From Lachnospiraceae bacterium (GTDB taxonomy: Bacteria > Bacillota > Clostridia > Lachnospirales > Lachnospiraceae), in the NCBI GenBank assembly GCA_030540075.1, contig JAUNWX010000002.1, positions 62,001 to 126,000 on the forward strand: a stretch of DNA of 64,000 nucleotides, read 5' to 3'. A program made the translations under genes and the position numbers. Positions 8,527 to 15,955 of this stretch are shown here, in pieces (within the stretch, counting starts at the first letter, position 1; each line of letters starts with the position of its first letter). Below the pieces are notes generated by a model. It saw nothing but the letters and a program-made list of their open reading frames with translations, was not told the DNA's origin and ran no database searches.

Positions 8527-9897
8527 ATGAAAAGAATCACAAAACGTGTTGTTGCAACCGCAGCAGTAGCGATGATGACATCGATGTCCCTTGTGGGCTG
8601 CATGCCATCGGCCAAGGAAGAGACGACAGCGGCTACACAGGCGCAGGAAGCAGGAAATGCAACTGGTGCAGAAACGGAAGCGGCAGAAGAAACCGAACTC
8701 GAGGTGAATACGACGGATCCGATCGAACTTCGTTTCAACTGGTGGGGTGGCGATGCAAGAAACGAGAAGACCCTGAATGCAATTCAGAAATTCGAGGAAA
8801 AGTATCCGAATATCAAGGTGACGCCAGAGTATGAGTCTTTCTCCGGACATGAGGAGAAACTGGCGCTCGCTATTAAGTCGGGCAATGCACCGGATGTCAT
8901 GCAGCTTGACTATACCTGGGTAAATGACTACTCTCCAAACGGTGACAATTTCTATGATTTAAATAAGCTTTCTAATATTATCGACCTTAATAACTTCGAT
9001 CAGAACAGCCTCGATACGTTTACAATTAATGGAAAGCTTCAGGCGCTTCCGGTCAGCAGAACCGGTCGTGCATTCGGATGGAATATCAAGACCTTCGAGG
9101 AAGTTGGCATCGATTATCCGACGACGGCAGAGGAGCTTTTAGCAGCAGGTCAGGCATTTAAAGCACATGGTGAGGACTACTATCCATTAATGCTCCTGGA
9201 TCTCGATCGCGCGTTCTTCTTACGTTATTACATCGAGAGTAAGTATGATAAGAACTGGATCGAAGATGGCCAGTTTAATGTGACGAAGGAAGAACTTACC
9301 GATGGTTTCGACTATCTGAAGACCTTGGAAGAGAATCATGTCATCCCGACCGATGAAAAGCTGGCGGGTGATGGTGCCGAGAATATTGAGACCAACGCAA
9401 ACTGGATCGCTGGAAAGTATGCTGGCATCTATCTGTACGATACGTCTCTTCGTAACAAGTTTAAAGCAGTTACCGATTCAGATTATGCTGTCGGTGATTA
9501 TATCAAGCTTGGTGACTACCATGGAAGTGAGCTGAAGTCATCCATGGAATTTGCAATTGCTGCAAATACTCAGCATCCTGCAGAGGCAGCGGCACTTGTA
9601 CAGTTCCTGCTTGCAGACTCGGAAGCGGTTCAGATTCTCGGAACCGATCGTGGTATCCCGGCAAATAAGGCTGCCATCGAAGCGCTGGATTTCACTGGTG
9701 ATAAGGTAAAGGAAGCCAATGACAAGCTGACCGCATGGACGGATCGTCCGCTTGATTTCGTCTTCGAACGTCAGTCCTTCACAGGATCCGATGGTGCATT
9801 AACACGTGCATTACAGGAATCCAGCTATGGACAGAAGTCATCCGAGGATTGCGCACAGGATGTCATCGATGCGATGAATAAAGAATTAGCAAAATAA
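8527..9897 (+). CDS. ABC transporter sugar-binding lipoprotein
   Basis: A 456-residue family 1 extracellular solute-binding protein. It has a lipoprotein signal peptide with lipobox LVGC, cysteine at residue 25, then an acidic Thr/Ala/Glu-rich linker to about residue 62, then the periplasmic-binding-protein fold (IELRFNWWGGDARNEK, KSGNAPDVMQLDYTW). It should be anchored to the outer face of the membrane and deliver substrate to the permeases at 5832 and 6732. An AGGAGG site precedes the ATG. It is the last gene of the operon, followed by a hairpin. The ligand is unknown; the two-lobed fold and the neighbours point to a saccharide or sugar acid. Confidence 0.92.
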   Translation: MKRITKRVVATAAVAMMTSMSLVGCMPSAKEETTAATQAQEAGNATGAETEAAEETELEVNTTDPIELRFNWWGGDARNEKTLNAIQKFEEKYPNIKVTPEYESFSGHEEKLALAIKSGNAPDVMQLDYTWVNDYSPNGDNFYDLNKLSNIIDLNNFDQNSLDTFTINGKLQALPVSRTGRAFGWNIKTFEEVGIDYPTTAEELLAAGQAFKAHGEDYYPLMLLDLDRAFFLRYYIESKYDKNWIEDGQFNVTKEELTDGFDYLKTLEENHVIPTDEKLAGDGAENIETNANWIAGKYAGIYLYDTSLRNKFKAVTDSDYAVGDYIKLGDYHGSELKSSMEFAIAANTQHPAEAAALVQFLLADSEAVQILGTDRGIPANKAAIEALDFTGDKVKEANDKLTAWTDRPLDFVFERQSFTGSDGALTRALQESSYGQKSSEDCAQDVIDAMNKELAK

Positions 9898-9916
9898 TAG
9901 AGCAACTATTTGAGTG

Positions 9917-9955
9917 AGCCTGCCGTATTATATGCGGCAGGCTTTAGTGGCTTTT
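9917..9955 (+). terminator. intrinsic terminator of the catabolic operon
   Basis: A 9-bp stem, AGCCTGCCG (9917-9925) with its complement at 9935-9943, is followed by a T-rich stretch ending in CTTTT. It lies 20 bp past the solute-binding protein stop. Confidence 0.75.
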
Positions 9956-10065
9956 AATTTAAACTGCAGTATGGCACAGAGATTGTAGGATAGGAAATAC
10001 ATCTATATACATAGTTGTATTTAGAACTAATAATCATATATCTAATGATTTAAAAAGGCGGTAAT

Positions 10066-10345
10066 ATGATGTCAGATGATATTAGAATAATGCCTGAGAT
10101 TTACGAAATATACCCGACTCTGTCATCAATCCTCCGGAAGTATGAGCGCTATGGCCGGAAAGATTATTTTCGTGGGCAGAGTGCAGAGGAATTCATGACA
10201 TGGCGGATGCGGAAGCCGTGCGATGCTATGGGAGCTGCTCGGCCTAGAGAAGATGGATATGTGCGCGCTGGATCCGGAAATCGATGAAGTGGTGCTTCTT
10301 TCTCCGAAGCCGCGAAGTGGCTCGTGGAGTAATTTCCACGTTTGA
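10066..10345 (+). pseudogene. frameshifted N-terminal remnant, possible acetyl-esterase-like hydrolase
   Basis: A 73-codon reading frame starts at 10066 behind an AAAGGCGG-like ribosome site and begins like a real protein (PEIYEIYPTLSSILRKYER, then RGQSAEEFMTW). It then degenerates. From about 10210 the protein-like reading continues in another frame (MLWELLGLEKMDMC, DPEIDEVVLLSPKPRSGSW) and stops at 10345. The combined pattern, an EEF..W helix followed by an LLGL segment, resembles the N-terminal cap region of acetyl-xylan-esterase-like alpha/beta hydrolases. No catalytic domain follows; a toxin-antitoxin promoter begins 48 bp later. I read it as a broken, truncated gene. The hydrolase identification is tentative. 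Confidence 0.4.
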
Positions 10346-10392
10346 TAATCTGAGATAATCAACACGCATTCATCACCAGAATATCGAAAAAA

Positions 10393-10421
10393 TTGACACT
10401 GTATTGCAAACGTAGTATAAC
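10393..10421 (+). promoter_or_regulatory. sigma-A promoter of the toxin-antitoxin operon
   Basis: A -35 box TTGACA (10393-10398), a 17-bp spacer and a -10 box TATAAC (10416-10421) lie just upstream of the antitoxin. The match to consensus is close to perfect, and it is among the strongest-looking promoters in the window. Confidence 0.85.
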
Positions 10422-10443
10422 AAAGGCGAAAGGAGATGACATT

Positions 10444-10716
10444 ATGGCTACAGTTCCTACACAAATTCGCATTGATACAGAAGTGAAAAAGCAGGCAAAT
10501 GAACTATTCGGAACCCTTGGGATGGATATGTCCAGTGCAGTTAATATTTTTCTGAAGCAGTGTATTCTGAGAGGTGGAATTCCGTTTACTATTGAGGTGC
10601 CGAAGTATTCTCAGACTGTGCTTGACGCTATGGCAGAAGCAAAACGTATTTCCCGTGATCCTGATACACCGGGATATACCAGCATGGAAGCATTGAAAAA
10701 AGCACTGGAAGAGTAA
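10444..10716 (+). CDS. RelB/DinJ-family antitoxin
   Basis: A 90-residue antitoxin of the RelB/DinJ type. The N-terminal ribbon-helix-helix (TQIRIDTEVKKQANELF, then GMDMSSAVNIFLKQC) should bind the operon promoter. The C-terminal tail (SMEALKKALEE) would wrap and neutralise the toxin encoded immediately downstream. The ATG at 10444 is chosen because AAAGGAGATG lies at 10429-10437; a longer frame from 10393 would start inside the promoter. The stop is directly followed by the toxin start, so the pair is translationally coupled. Confidence 0.92.
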   Translation: MATVPTQIRIDTEVKKQANELFGTLGMDMSSAVNIFLKQCILRGGIPFTIEVPKYSQTVLDAMAEAKRISRDPDTPGYTSMEALKKALEE

Positions 10717-10995
10717 GTGTTAGAGATTAGATTTACCACGGCTTATAAGAAAAGCTATAAGCTGATGAAAAAACGCGGAAAGGATTTAACACTCCTTGAT
10801 GATGTCATCGATGCTTTACGTCAGGGTCAAGTATTAGAAGAAAGATACCGCGATCATGAGTTAAAAGGAAAATTTAAAGGATTCCGTGAATGTCATATAC
10901 AGCCGGATTGGCTACTGATCTATCTGATTGAAAATGATATTCTCACATTAACTTTAGTAGATACAGGAAGCCATTCAGATTTGCTGAATATGTAG
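10717..10995 (+). CDS. YafQ-family toxin (mRNA interferase)
   Basis: A 92-residue toxin of the RelE/ParE superfamily, YafQ branch, a ribosome-dependent mRNA endonuclease in known members. The expected catalytic surface is present: H47 (RDHELKGKFKG), RECHIQPDWLLIY with His and Asp at about 60-64, and the C-terminal TGSHSDL with its histidine. It starts with GTG at the base after the antitoxin TAA, with no spacer. A rare start codon plus coupling would keep toxin below antitoxin. The adenosine deaminase gene begins 15 bp after its stop, so read-through from the strong upstream promoter could reach that gene. Confidence 0.92.
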   Translation: MLEIRFTTAYKKSYKLMKKRGKDLTLLDDVIDALRQGQVLEERYRDHELKGKFKGFRECHIQPDWLLIYLIENDILTLTLVDTGSHSDLLNM

Positions 10996-11009
10996 AGGAG
11001 GTGAGTGCT

Positions 11010-12023
11010 ATGAAACGACTGATTGATTTACATGTCCATCTGGATGGTTCGCTTCCATATGAGACCGTCCATAAGCTGATGCAGCAGGCGGGGATGCCGG
11101 CGAAGACGGATGCGGAGCTCTATCCGCTGCTCTCGGTGCCGGAGGACTGCCGGGATCTCAATGAATATCTGGAGAAGTTTGATTTTCCGCTTCAGCTCAT
11201 GCAGAGCGCCGGAAACATTGAACAGATCGTGTATGATCTTCTGAACGTACAGCGCGCGGAGGGCCTGGTGTATACGGAGATCCGTTTCGCACCGCAGTTC
11301 CACTGTCAGCAGGGGCTTACGCAGGAGGCGGTGGTCGAGGCGGCCGTGGCGGGGCTTCGTCGCTTCGAGCAGGAGCAGTACAGCTGTACCTGTGCGGAGA
11401 CGACGCCGGAGCTTCATGCCGGTCTCATCCTCTGTGCGATGCGTGGTGCCGATAATAAGGAAGCAAATCTGGAGACGGTTCGAGTGGCTGCGAAGTACCT
11501 CGGAAAGGGCGTGGTGGCGCTCGATCTCGCGGGTGCCGAGGCGCTGTTCCCGACGCGTGATTTCGAGGATGTCTTCGCACTGGCGCGTGCACTCGAGGTA
11601 CCGTTTACGATCCACGCCGGTGAAGCCGATGGACCGGATTCCATTCGCACCGCGCTTGCCTTCGGTGCCCGTCGAATCGGCCACGGCGTGCGCGCGCTCG
11701 AGGATGCCGCACTCGTGAAGGAGCTCGCGGAGAAGCAGATCCCGCTGGAGTGCTGCCCGACCTCGAATCTCAACACGAAGATGTTCTCGGACATGGCGCA
11801 TTACCCGATCCGTGCGCTGCTCGAAGCCGGTGTGAAGGCCACGGTCAACACCGACAACATGACCGTCTCGGATACCACGGAGTCGAAGGAGTTCGCGAAG
11901 CTCGAGCAGGCCATCGGCCTCAACGCAGACGAGGAAAAGCAGCTTCTGTTCAATGCAGCCGACGTGATCTTCGGTGGCGAGGATGAAAAAGCACGGCTCC
12001 GGAAGCTGATCGCCGAGATGTGA
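11010..12023 (+). CDS. add: adenosine deaminase
   Basis: A 337-residue metal-dependent deaminase that converts adenosine (and deoxyadenosine) to inosine in purine salvage. Motifs are all present: the zinc-binding H-x-H in LIDLHVHLDGSL (residues 8-10), HAGEADG with the catalytic Glu near 200, RIGHGVRA near 217, and the second Asp pair in TVNTDNMTVSDT near 277. The length is typical. I place the start at ATG 11010, six bases after AGGAGGTG (10996-11003); the GTG at 11001 overlaps that ribosome site. It follows the toxin gene closely and ends before a small hairpin-repeat array. Confidence 0.93.
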   Translation: MKRLIDLHVHLDGSLPYETVHKLMQQAGMPAKTDAELYPLLSVPEDCRDLNEYLEKFDFPLQLMQSAGNIEQIVYDLLNVQRAEGLVYTEIRFAPQFHCQQGLTQEAVVEAAVAGLRRFEQEQYSCTCAETTPELHAGLILCAMRGADNKEANLETVRVAAKYLGKGVVALDLAGAEALFPTRDFEDVFALARALEVPFTIHAGEADGPDSIRTALAFGARRIGHGVRALEDAALVKELAEKQIPLECCPTSNLNTKMFSDMAHYPIRALLEAGVKATVNTDNMTVSDTTESKEFAKLEQAIGLNADEEKQLLFNAADVIFGGEDEKARLRKLIAEM

Positions 12024-12026
12024 TTT

Positions 12027-12217
12027 CACTAAAGTGGCATGGTAAGCGCTTTAAGTTGGGATAATGCCTACATGGAATGATGTGGATTTCGGGAGTGCAG
12101 GCATGGTAAGCGCTTAAAAATAGTAATGTGCCTACGGAAATGACCGGTTTTGGGGGTACACCGCAGGCATGTTGAATCGGTTTTTGCATTACCATGCCTA
12201 TAAAAAATGAATGAAAA
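12027..12217. repeat. tandem array of degenerate hairpin units
   Basis: Three imperfect units of about 39 bp with 17-27 bp between them (period about 64 bp between the best two). Each has GGCATG at one end and a TGCCTAC/TAGGCA end at the other, so each can fold on itself. GGCATGGTAAGCGCTT is identical at 12036-12051 and 12100-12115. The third unit, near 12165-12205, is more diverged. A fourth, perfect hairpin with the same GCAGGCATG arm follows at 12218 and acts as the terminator. The array lies between convergent add and the exporter gene. Confidence 0.65.
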
Positions 12218-12263
12218 GCAGGCATGATGAGGGATTTTAAGCCTCATCATGCCTGCATTTCAT
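12211..12263. terminator. bidirectional terminator between add and the exporter
   Basis: A perfect 15-bp stem (12218-12232 with 12242-12256, loop GATTTTAAG) extends on both sides into ATGAAA/TTTCAT. A-rich sequence lies on the left and T-rich on the right, so it can end transcription from both convergent genes. Confidence 0.85.
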
Positions 12264-12278
12264 TTTGCATCGCAATTT

Positions 12279-13001
12279 TTATCTTCTTCTGCCGAAGTTC
12301 TCATGCTCCTGTTCGCGGAACTTTCTGTTCTTATGAAGGTAGGACTGGAAGGCCTGTCCGGTATGTGTAAAGACGCTTCGGAAGGAGAGGCCGTTCTCAC
12401 GGTCACGCTTCGTCGGAAGGACGGTGGTGATGGCCAGCGCGATCAGGACACCGACACCGGTATCGATGATACGGGCGATGGTGTACGGTACGACGCGTTC
12501 CTGACCGACCGTGAACATCACGACGAAATACACGACGGTACCCGGCTGAATCGCGGAGTCCGCGCCGAGGGCCAGGTTGCAGAGAAGCACGAGGCAGAGA
12601 CCGAGGACCATCCATGCCCAGTCCGGTATACCGAAGAGCGGGTTCGTATAGAGCGTATAAAACGGGATAACCAGCAGACCACCGACGAAGGTACCAATGA
12701 AACGGTTGAAGCCATTATGGAAGCCCTCTTCGAACTGGCTGCCGACGCCATAGACTGCACCGATCAGTGCGAAGCATGGATTCCGGTCCTGGAACAGATA
12801 CTCATAGATGATCGCCGTCGCCAGCACGACCAGCGCACTGCGCCATACACGATCCGTGATACGCGGAAAACGGAATTTTTGACGAGATGCGGTTTCCTGG
12901 CCGTTTTGCGCTTCTTCACTTATGTTATGTACTTCCTGTACGCTCTGCGCATGCTCGCTGTTCTGAATCTCTGACATCTCTGGTGTTTCCTGTGCTGCCA
13001 T
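12279..13001 (-). CDS. aromatic acid exporter (ArAE_1/FUSC family) membrane protein
   Basis: A 240-residue membrane protein of the ArAE_1 type. The first 45 or so residues are hydrophilic and Glu/Gln-rich. A run of membrane helices follows from about residue 53 (ALVVLATAIIYEYLF) to about 195, with typical segments CFALIGAVYGVG, FIGTFVGGLLVIPFY and RIIDTGVGVLIALAIT. The tail is basic. Related proteins are predicted efflux components for aromatic or other organic acids, but no substrate is established here. Homologues often carry a further soluble C-terminal domain, absent here. The ribosome site is an unusual G-rich GAGGGGGGCGGG. Its transcript ends at the hairpin near 12211-12263. Confidence 0.75.
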   Translation of the reverse strand: MAAQETPEMSEIQNSEHAQSVQEVHNISEEAQNGQETASRQKFRFPRITDRVWRSALVVLATAIIYEYLFQDRNPCFALIGAVYGVGSQFEEGFHNGFNRFIGTFVGGLLVIPFYTLYTNPLFGIPDWAWMVLGLCLVLLCNLALGADSAIQPGTVVYFVVMFTVGQERVVPYTIARIIDTGVGVLIALAITTVLPTKRDRENGLSFRSVFTHTGQAFQSYLHKNRKFREQEHENFGRRR

Positions 13002-13208
13002 CAGCCCGCCCCCCTCGCCGGATATTCATGATTTTTTTATGATTTCATCCGCGAAACGCGGTCTGATATCGTATGGAATATCGGATCCTTCTAAATATAT
13101 GTTCTCAGGGAAAGAGCGTCAATCGCCGTACCGTTCTAAATTGCATACAATGCACATTGTTCGCCTTTATATCCAAAAATATGGACAGACAGGTAGTAAG
13201 TAATGTAA

Positions 13209-13431
13209 GGCTGCCCAGTGGGCGACCACCAGACGCCATACGGAGAGGTCGTGAAGAATCAAAATCCCACCCATTAGAAGTACTTAGAATTTTCCTTAGC
13301 CCCTCTGACAATGCTGAGTTTTTATCAAGAAAACTCAGCGATTGCAGAGGGCTTAGTACTTCTTATGGGTGGGATTTTAGAGTCTTCCGAGCTCGGAGTA
13401 CTGTGCGACTGGTGGTCGCCACTGGGCAGCC
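13209..13431 (+). repeat. long nested palindromic element, copy A
   Basis: A 223-bp element built of three nested inverted repeats. Outer arms are 13209-13232 and 13409-13431, complementary except for one extra G. Middle arms are 13260-13283 and 13355-13378, with a single T-T mismatch. The inner stem runs from CCCCTCTG near 13310 to GCAGAGGG near 13351, with loop ATCAAG. The conserved unpaired-side segments are CATACGGAGAG on the left and CTCGGAGTACTGTGC on the right. It begins 10 bp beyond the stop of the ECF gene at 13442. The rest of the 440-bp gap (13002-13208) holds only short palindromes and no recognisable gene. Confidence 0.85.
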
Positions 13432-13441
13432 GGACTATAGT

Positions 13442-14023
13442 TTAGTGCGCGAGCTTCATGAAGAAGCCTGCCTTCTGAAGTGCCGGGCGAAGTGCCGCGT
13501 ATACAGCGACAGATACGACGAGAGATACGACCGCGTTGATCGTGGTGGCGACGAAGTTGATCTTCAGGGACAGATCCGCAGCCGGCTTACCGAGGATGAG
13601 AATCTTATACCAGTAGCCGATGATCGGGTCCGCAAACATGTTGAAGATCAGACCGCAGGCCGCGGCGATGATGGTCCAGCGAAGGATGTGCTTCGGATCA
13701 TCCGTCTTCGTGATGCCGCCGATTCTGTGTGCGACGAAACCGGTGATGAGACCGATGAGCAGCTTACAGAACAGTGTCTTCGGTACGAGTGGAGCATAGA
13801 CCGGATCCAGCAGATCACCGATGCTCATGCCGATCGCGCCGGCGATACCACCGAGCGGACCACCGATGATGAACGCACCGAGTACCACGACGGCATTTCC
13901 GAGGTGGATGGATGTCATATCCGCACCGACCGGAATCTTGATCTGCAGGAAGGTGAAGACTGCATAGGAAAGCGCTGCGAACAGAGCGGCAAGCGCGAGC
14001 TGATAGGTTTTCGAGTTATTCAT
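13442..14023 (-). CDS. ECF transporter S component
   Basis: A 193-residue substrate-binding membrane subunit of an energy-coupling-factor importer, with about five or six membrane helices (ALAALFAALSYAVFTF, VVVLGAFIIGGPLGGIAGA, TINAVVSLVVSVAVYAAL). The N-terminal helix with small residues is typical of the surface that docks the shared EcfT subunit. Members bring in vitamins or cofactors; this type (DUF1393/riboflavin-like class) cannot be assigned a ligand by eye, and no riboswitch that would reveal one was recognised. The ATPase and T subunits are not in the window. A GAGGAGG site precedes the start, and a promoter lies at 14072-14100. Confidence 0.82.
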   Translation of the reverse strand: MNNSKTYQLALAALFAALSYAVFTFLQIKIPVGADMTSIHLGNAVVVLGAFIIGGPLGGIAGAIGMSIGDLLDPVYAPLVPKTLFCKLLIGLITGFVAHRIGGITKTDDPKHILRWTIIAAACGLIFNMFADPIIGYWYKILILGKPAADLSLKINFVATTINAVVSLVVSVAVYAALRPALQKAGFFMKLAH

Positions 14024-14071
14024 AATGTTGCCTCCTCAGGTGTGTTCAGGCATCTGCCTGTTCTGCCCTGC

Positions 14072-14100
14072 ATTATAGGCCAGAGCTGGCACTATCGTAA
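14072..14100 (-). promoter_or_regulatory. promoter of the ECF S component
   Basis: Read on the minus strand: -35 TTACGA (14100-14095), 17-bp spacer, -10 TATAAT (14077-14072). The leader to the start codon is about 45 nt and holds only a small CAGGCA/TGCCTG hairpin, too short for a large riboswitch. Confidence 0.75.
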
Positions 14101-14507
14101 CTACCAGATTATTTTTATTTTATATGACCAGATGGCCGGATGAGACCACATTTGTTATAGAAGAAAACGATGCCATTCCCGTGGATGTATGCTGTTGGAT
14201 CAGTTGCAGGCCAATGTCTACAGTGGGATGTGATACCTCCGCAGAGTGACGGCGTGGTGCCCGTCTGCATTGCTATAAAGCGAATTTATATCTGACTCCA
14301 GACATCAAGTATTATACAATAGCAGATGCGGGTGCTATGATTTCACCATCAGCTGAAGGAAATCACTTAAGAAACTGATGAACGTAAAGATGAAAACATC
14401 GGAACGAAAACACCGATGCGGACTGCAGAGGTCGCCTGAATCATAGAGGAGAGTTCGGGCACCTCGCAGATAGGAACGCGCAGCCGGAGCTGCAGAAGGA
14501 GAACATC
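14101..14507. other. intergenic region between the ECF gene and metY
   Basis: About 400 bp without a convincing gene. It contains the metY promoter (14292-14320), a possible GATTTC/GAAATC hairpin at 14340-14365 and a small CATCGG/CCGATG hairpin at 14397-14418 within a leader of about 180 nt. I looked for SAM (S-box, SAM-II), T-box and cobalamin elements and found none of their conserved motifs. A leader of this length could still hold an unrecognised regulatory RNA. Confidence 0.5.
14292..14320 (+). promoter_or_regulatory. putative metY promoter
   Basis: -35 CTGACT (14292-14297), 17-bp spacer, -10 TACAAT (14315-14320). It would give a leader of about 180 nt before metY. Confidence 0.55.
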
Positions 14508-15821
14508 ATGCCGAAGAAGCCATATGTAGACAGAAATTACGGATTTGATACCAAGGCCATCCACGTAGGACAGGAGAACCCGGATCCAGCGACCGGCGCG
14601 AGAGCCGTCCCGATCTACCAGACCAGCGCATTCGTGTTTAACGATGCGGACCATGCAGCCGCACGTTTCGCGCTGAAGGATGCAGGTAACATCTATGCGC
14701 GACTGACGAACCCGACCGAGGATGTCTTCGAGCAGAGAGTGGCCGCCCTCGAGGGTGGTGTCGCCGCCCTCGGTGTTGCATCCGGTGCAGCTGCGGTTAC
14801 CTACGCATTTAAGGCTGTTGCGCATGCCGGTGACCACATCGTTTCCGCGAAGAACATCTACGGCGGAACCTACAACTACCTCGCCCATACCTTTACCGAC
14901 TACGGCGTAACGACCACGTTCGTAGATCCGTACAACTACGAGGAGGTAGAGGCAGCCATCCAGCCGAACACGAAGGCCCTTTATGCCGAGACCCTCGGCA
15001 ACCCGAACGGTGAGGTCCTCGACCTCGATAAGTGGGTTGAGATCGCACACAAGCATGACCTCCCACTCATCATCGATAACACCTTCGCAACTCCGGTACA
15101 GATCCGTCCGATCGAGCACGGTGCCGACATCGTCGTTCATTCGGCGACGAAGTTCATCGGCGGTCACGGAACCACCATCGGCGGTGTCATCGTCGATGCC
15201 GGCAAGTTCAACTGGAACCAGCCGGAGAAGTGGCCATGGCTCGCAACGAAGAACGAATCCTACCACGGCGTAACCTTCGCTACCGACTGCGCACCGGCCA
15301 CCATCGCCACCTATCTTCGTGCCATCATCCTTCGTGACGAAGGCGCGACCCTCGCACCGCTCAACGCATGGCTGCTCCTGCAGGGCATCGAGACCCTGGC
15401 TCTCCGCGTAGAGCGCCACACCGAGAATGCACTGAAGGTTGTCGATTACCTGTCGAAGAACCCGCATGTAGCCTACGTTTCTCACCCGGCTGCCTCGAAG
15501 GATCCGGTGCAGCAGGCCCTCTATCAGAAGTACTATCCGAACGGTGCCGGCTCCATCTTCACCTTTGACATCGATGGTGACGAGCAGAAGGCGAAGGACT
15601 TCATCGATCATCTCGAGCTCTTCTCACTGCTGGCCAATGTTGCCGACGTGAAGTCTCTCGTCGTACACCCAGCAACCACGACCCACGCAGAGTGCAACGA
15701 TGCTGAGCTCGCCGACCAGGGCATCAAGCGGAACACCATCCGTCTCTCCATCGGTATCGAGAACGTTGAGGACATCATCGCAGACCTCGACCGCGCATTT
15801 AAGGCCGTATTCGGAGACTGA
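14508..15821 (+). CDS. metY: O-acetylhomoserine sulfhydrylase (Cys/Met metabolism PLP enzyme)
   Basis: A 437-residue PLP enzyme of the Cys/Met metabolism family, in the long O-acetyl-L-homoserine aminocarboxypropyltransferase branch, which makes homocysteine (or methionine) from O-acetylhomoserine and sulfide (or methanethiol). The PLP lysine is in VHSATKFIGGHGT near residue 210, and the cofactor Asp is in PLIIDNTFATP near 188. The N-terminus GFDTKAIHVGQENPDPATGA and the C-terminal VVHPATTTHAECND loop are typical of MetY. A GAAGGAG site precedes the ATG. The gene stands alone between its promoter and a strong terminator. Confidence 0.92.
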   Translation: MPKKPYVDRNYGFDTKAIHVGQENPDPATGARAVPIYQTSAFVFNDADHAAARFALKDAGNIYARLTNPTEDVFEQRVAALEGGVAALGVASGAAAVTYAFKAVAHAGDHIVSAKNIYGGTYNYLAHTFTDYGVTTTFVDPYNYEEVEAAIQPNTKALYAETLGNPNGEVLDLDKWVEIAHKHDLPLIIDNTFATPVQIRPIEHGADIVVHSATKFIGGHGTTIGGVIVDAGKFNWNQPEKWPWLATKNESYHGVTFATDCAPATIATYLRAIILRDEGATLAPLNAWLLLQGIETLALRVERHTENALKVVDYLSKNPHVAYVSHPAASKDPVQQALYQKYYPNGAGSIFTFDIDGDEQKAKDFIDHLELFSLLANVADVKSLVVHPATTTHAECNDAELADQGIKRNTIRLSIGIENVEDIIADLDRAFKAVFGD

Positions 15822-15849
15822 TAAATTTCATAACACAGATCATCTCGTG

Positions 15850-15879
15850 AACCGGAAGCCCCAGGCTTCCGGTTTTTCT
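15850..15879 (+). terminator. intrinsic terminator of metY
   Basis: An 11-bp stem AACCGGAAGCC (15850-15860) pairs with 15864-15874, with a three-base loop and a following T run. It lies 28 bp after the metY stop. Confidence 0.92.
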
Positions 15880-15955
15880 GTATTTCAACCAATGTGCTAA
15901 AAAATGTCCCTGCCCCTGTGCTATCATAGAGCTATCAGAAAAAGGCAGGTGTCTT

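Noticed and set aside
12034..12054. cre-like TGGTAAGCGCTTTAA in the array after add
   Set aside because: The central CG spacing is off by one from the cre consensus, and the site is downstream of a gene, not at a promoter.
12036..12217. Possible CRISPR array (39-bp units, 17-27 bp spacers)
   Set aside because: The units diverge too much from each other, each is an independent hairpin, there are only three or four, and no cas gene is in the window.
14321..14507. SAM or T-box riboswitch before metY
   Set aside because: None of the conserved cores (S-box GATGA/K-turn, T-box TGGN/AGGGTGG) is present; only small hairpins are seen.
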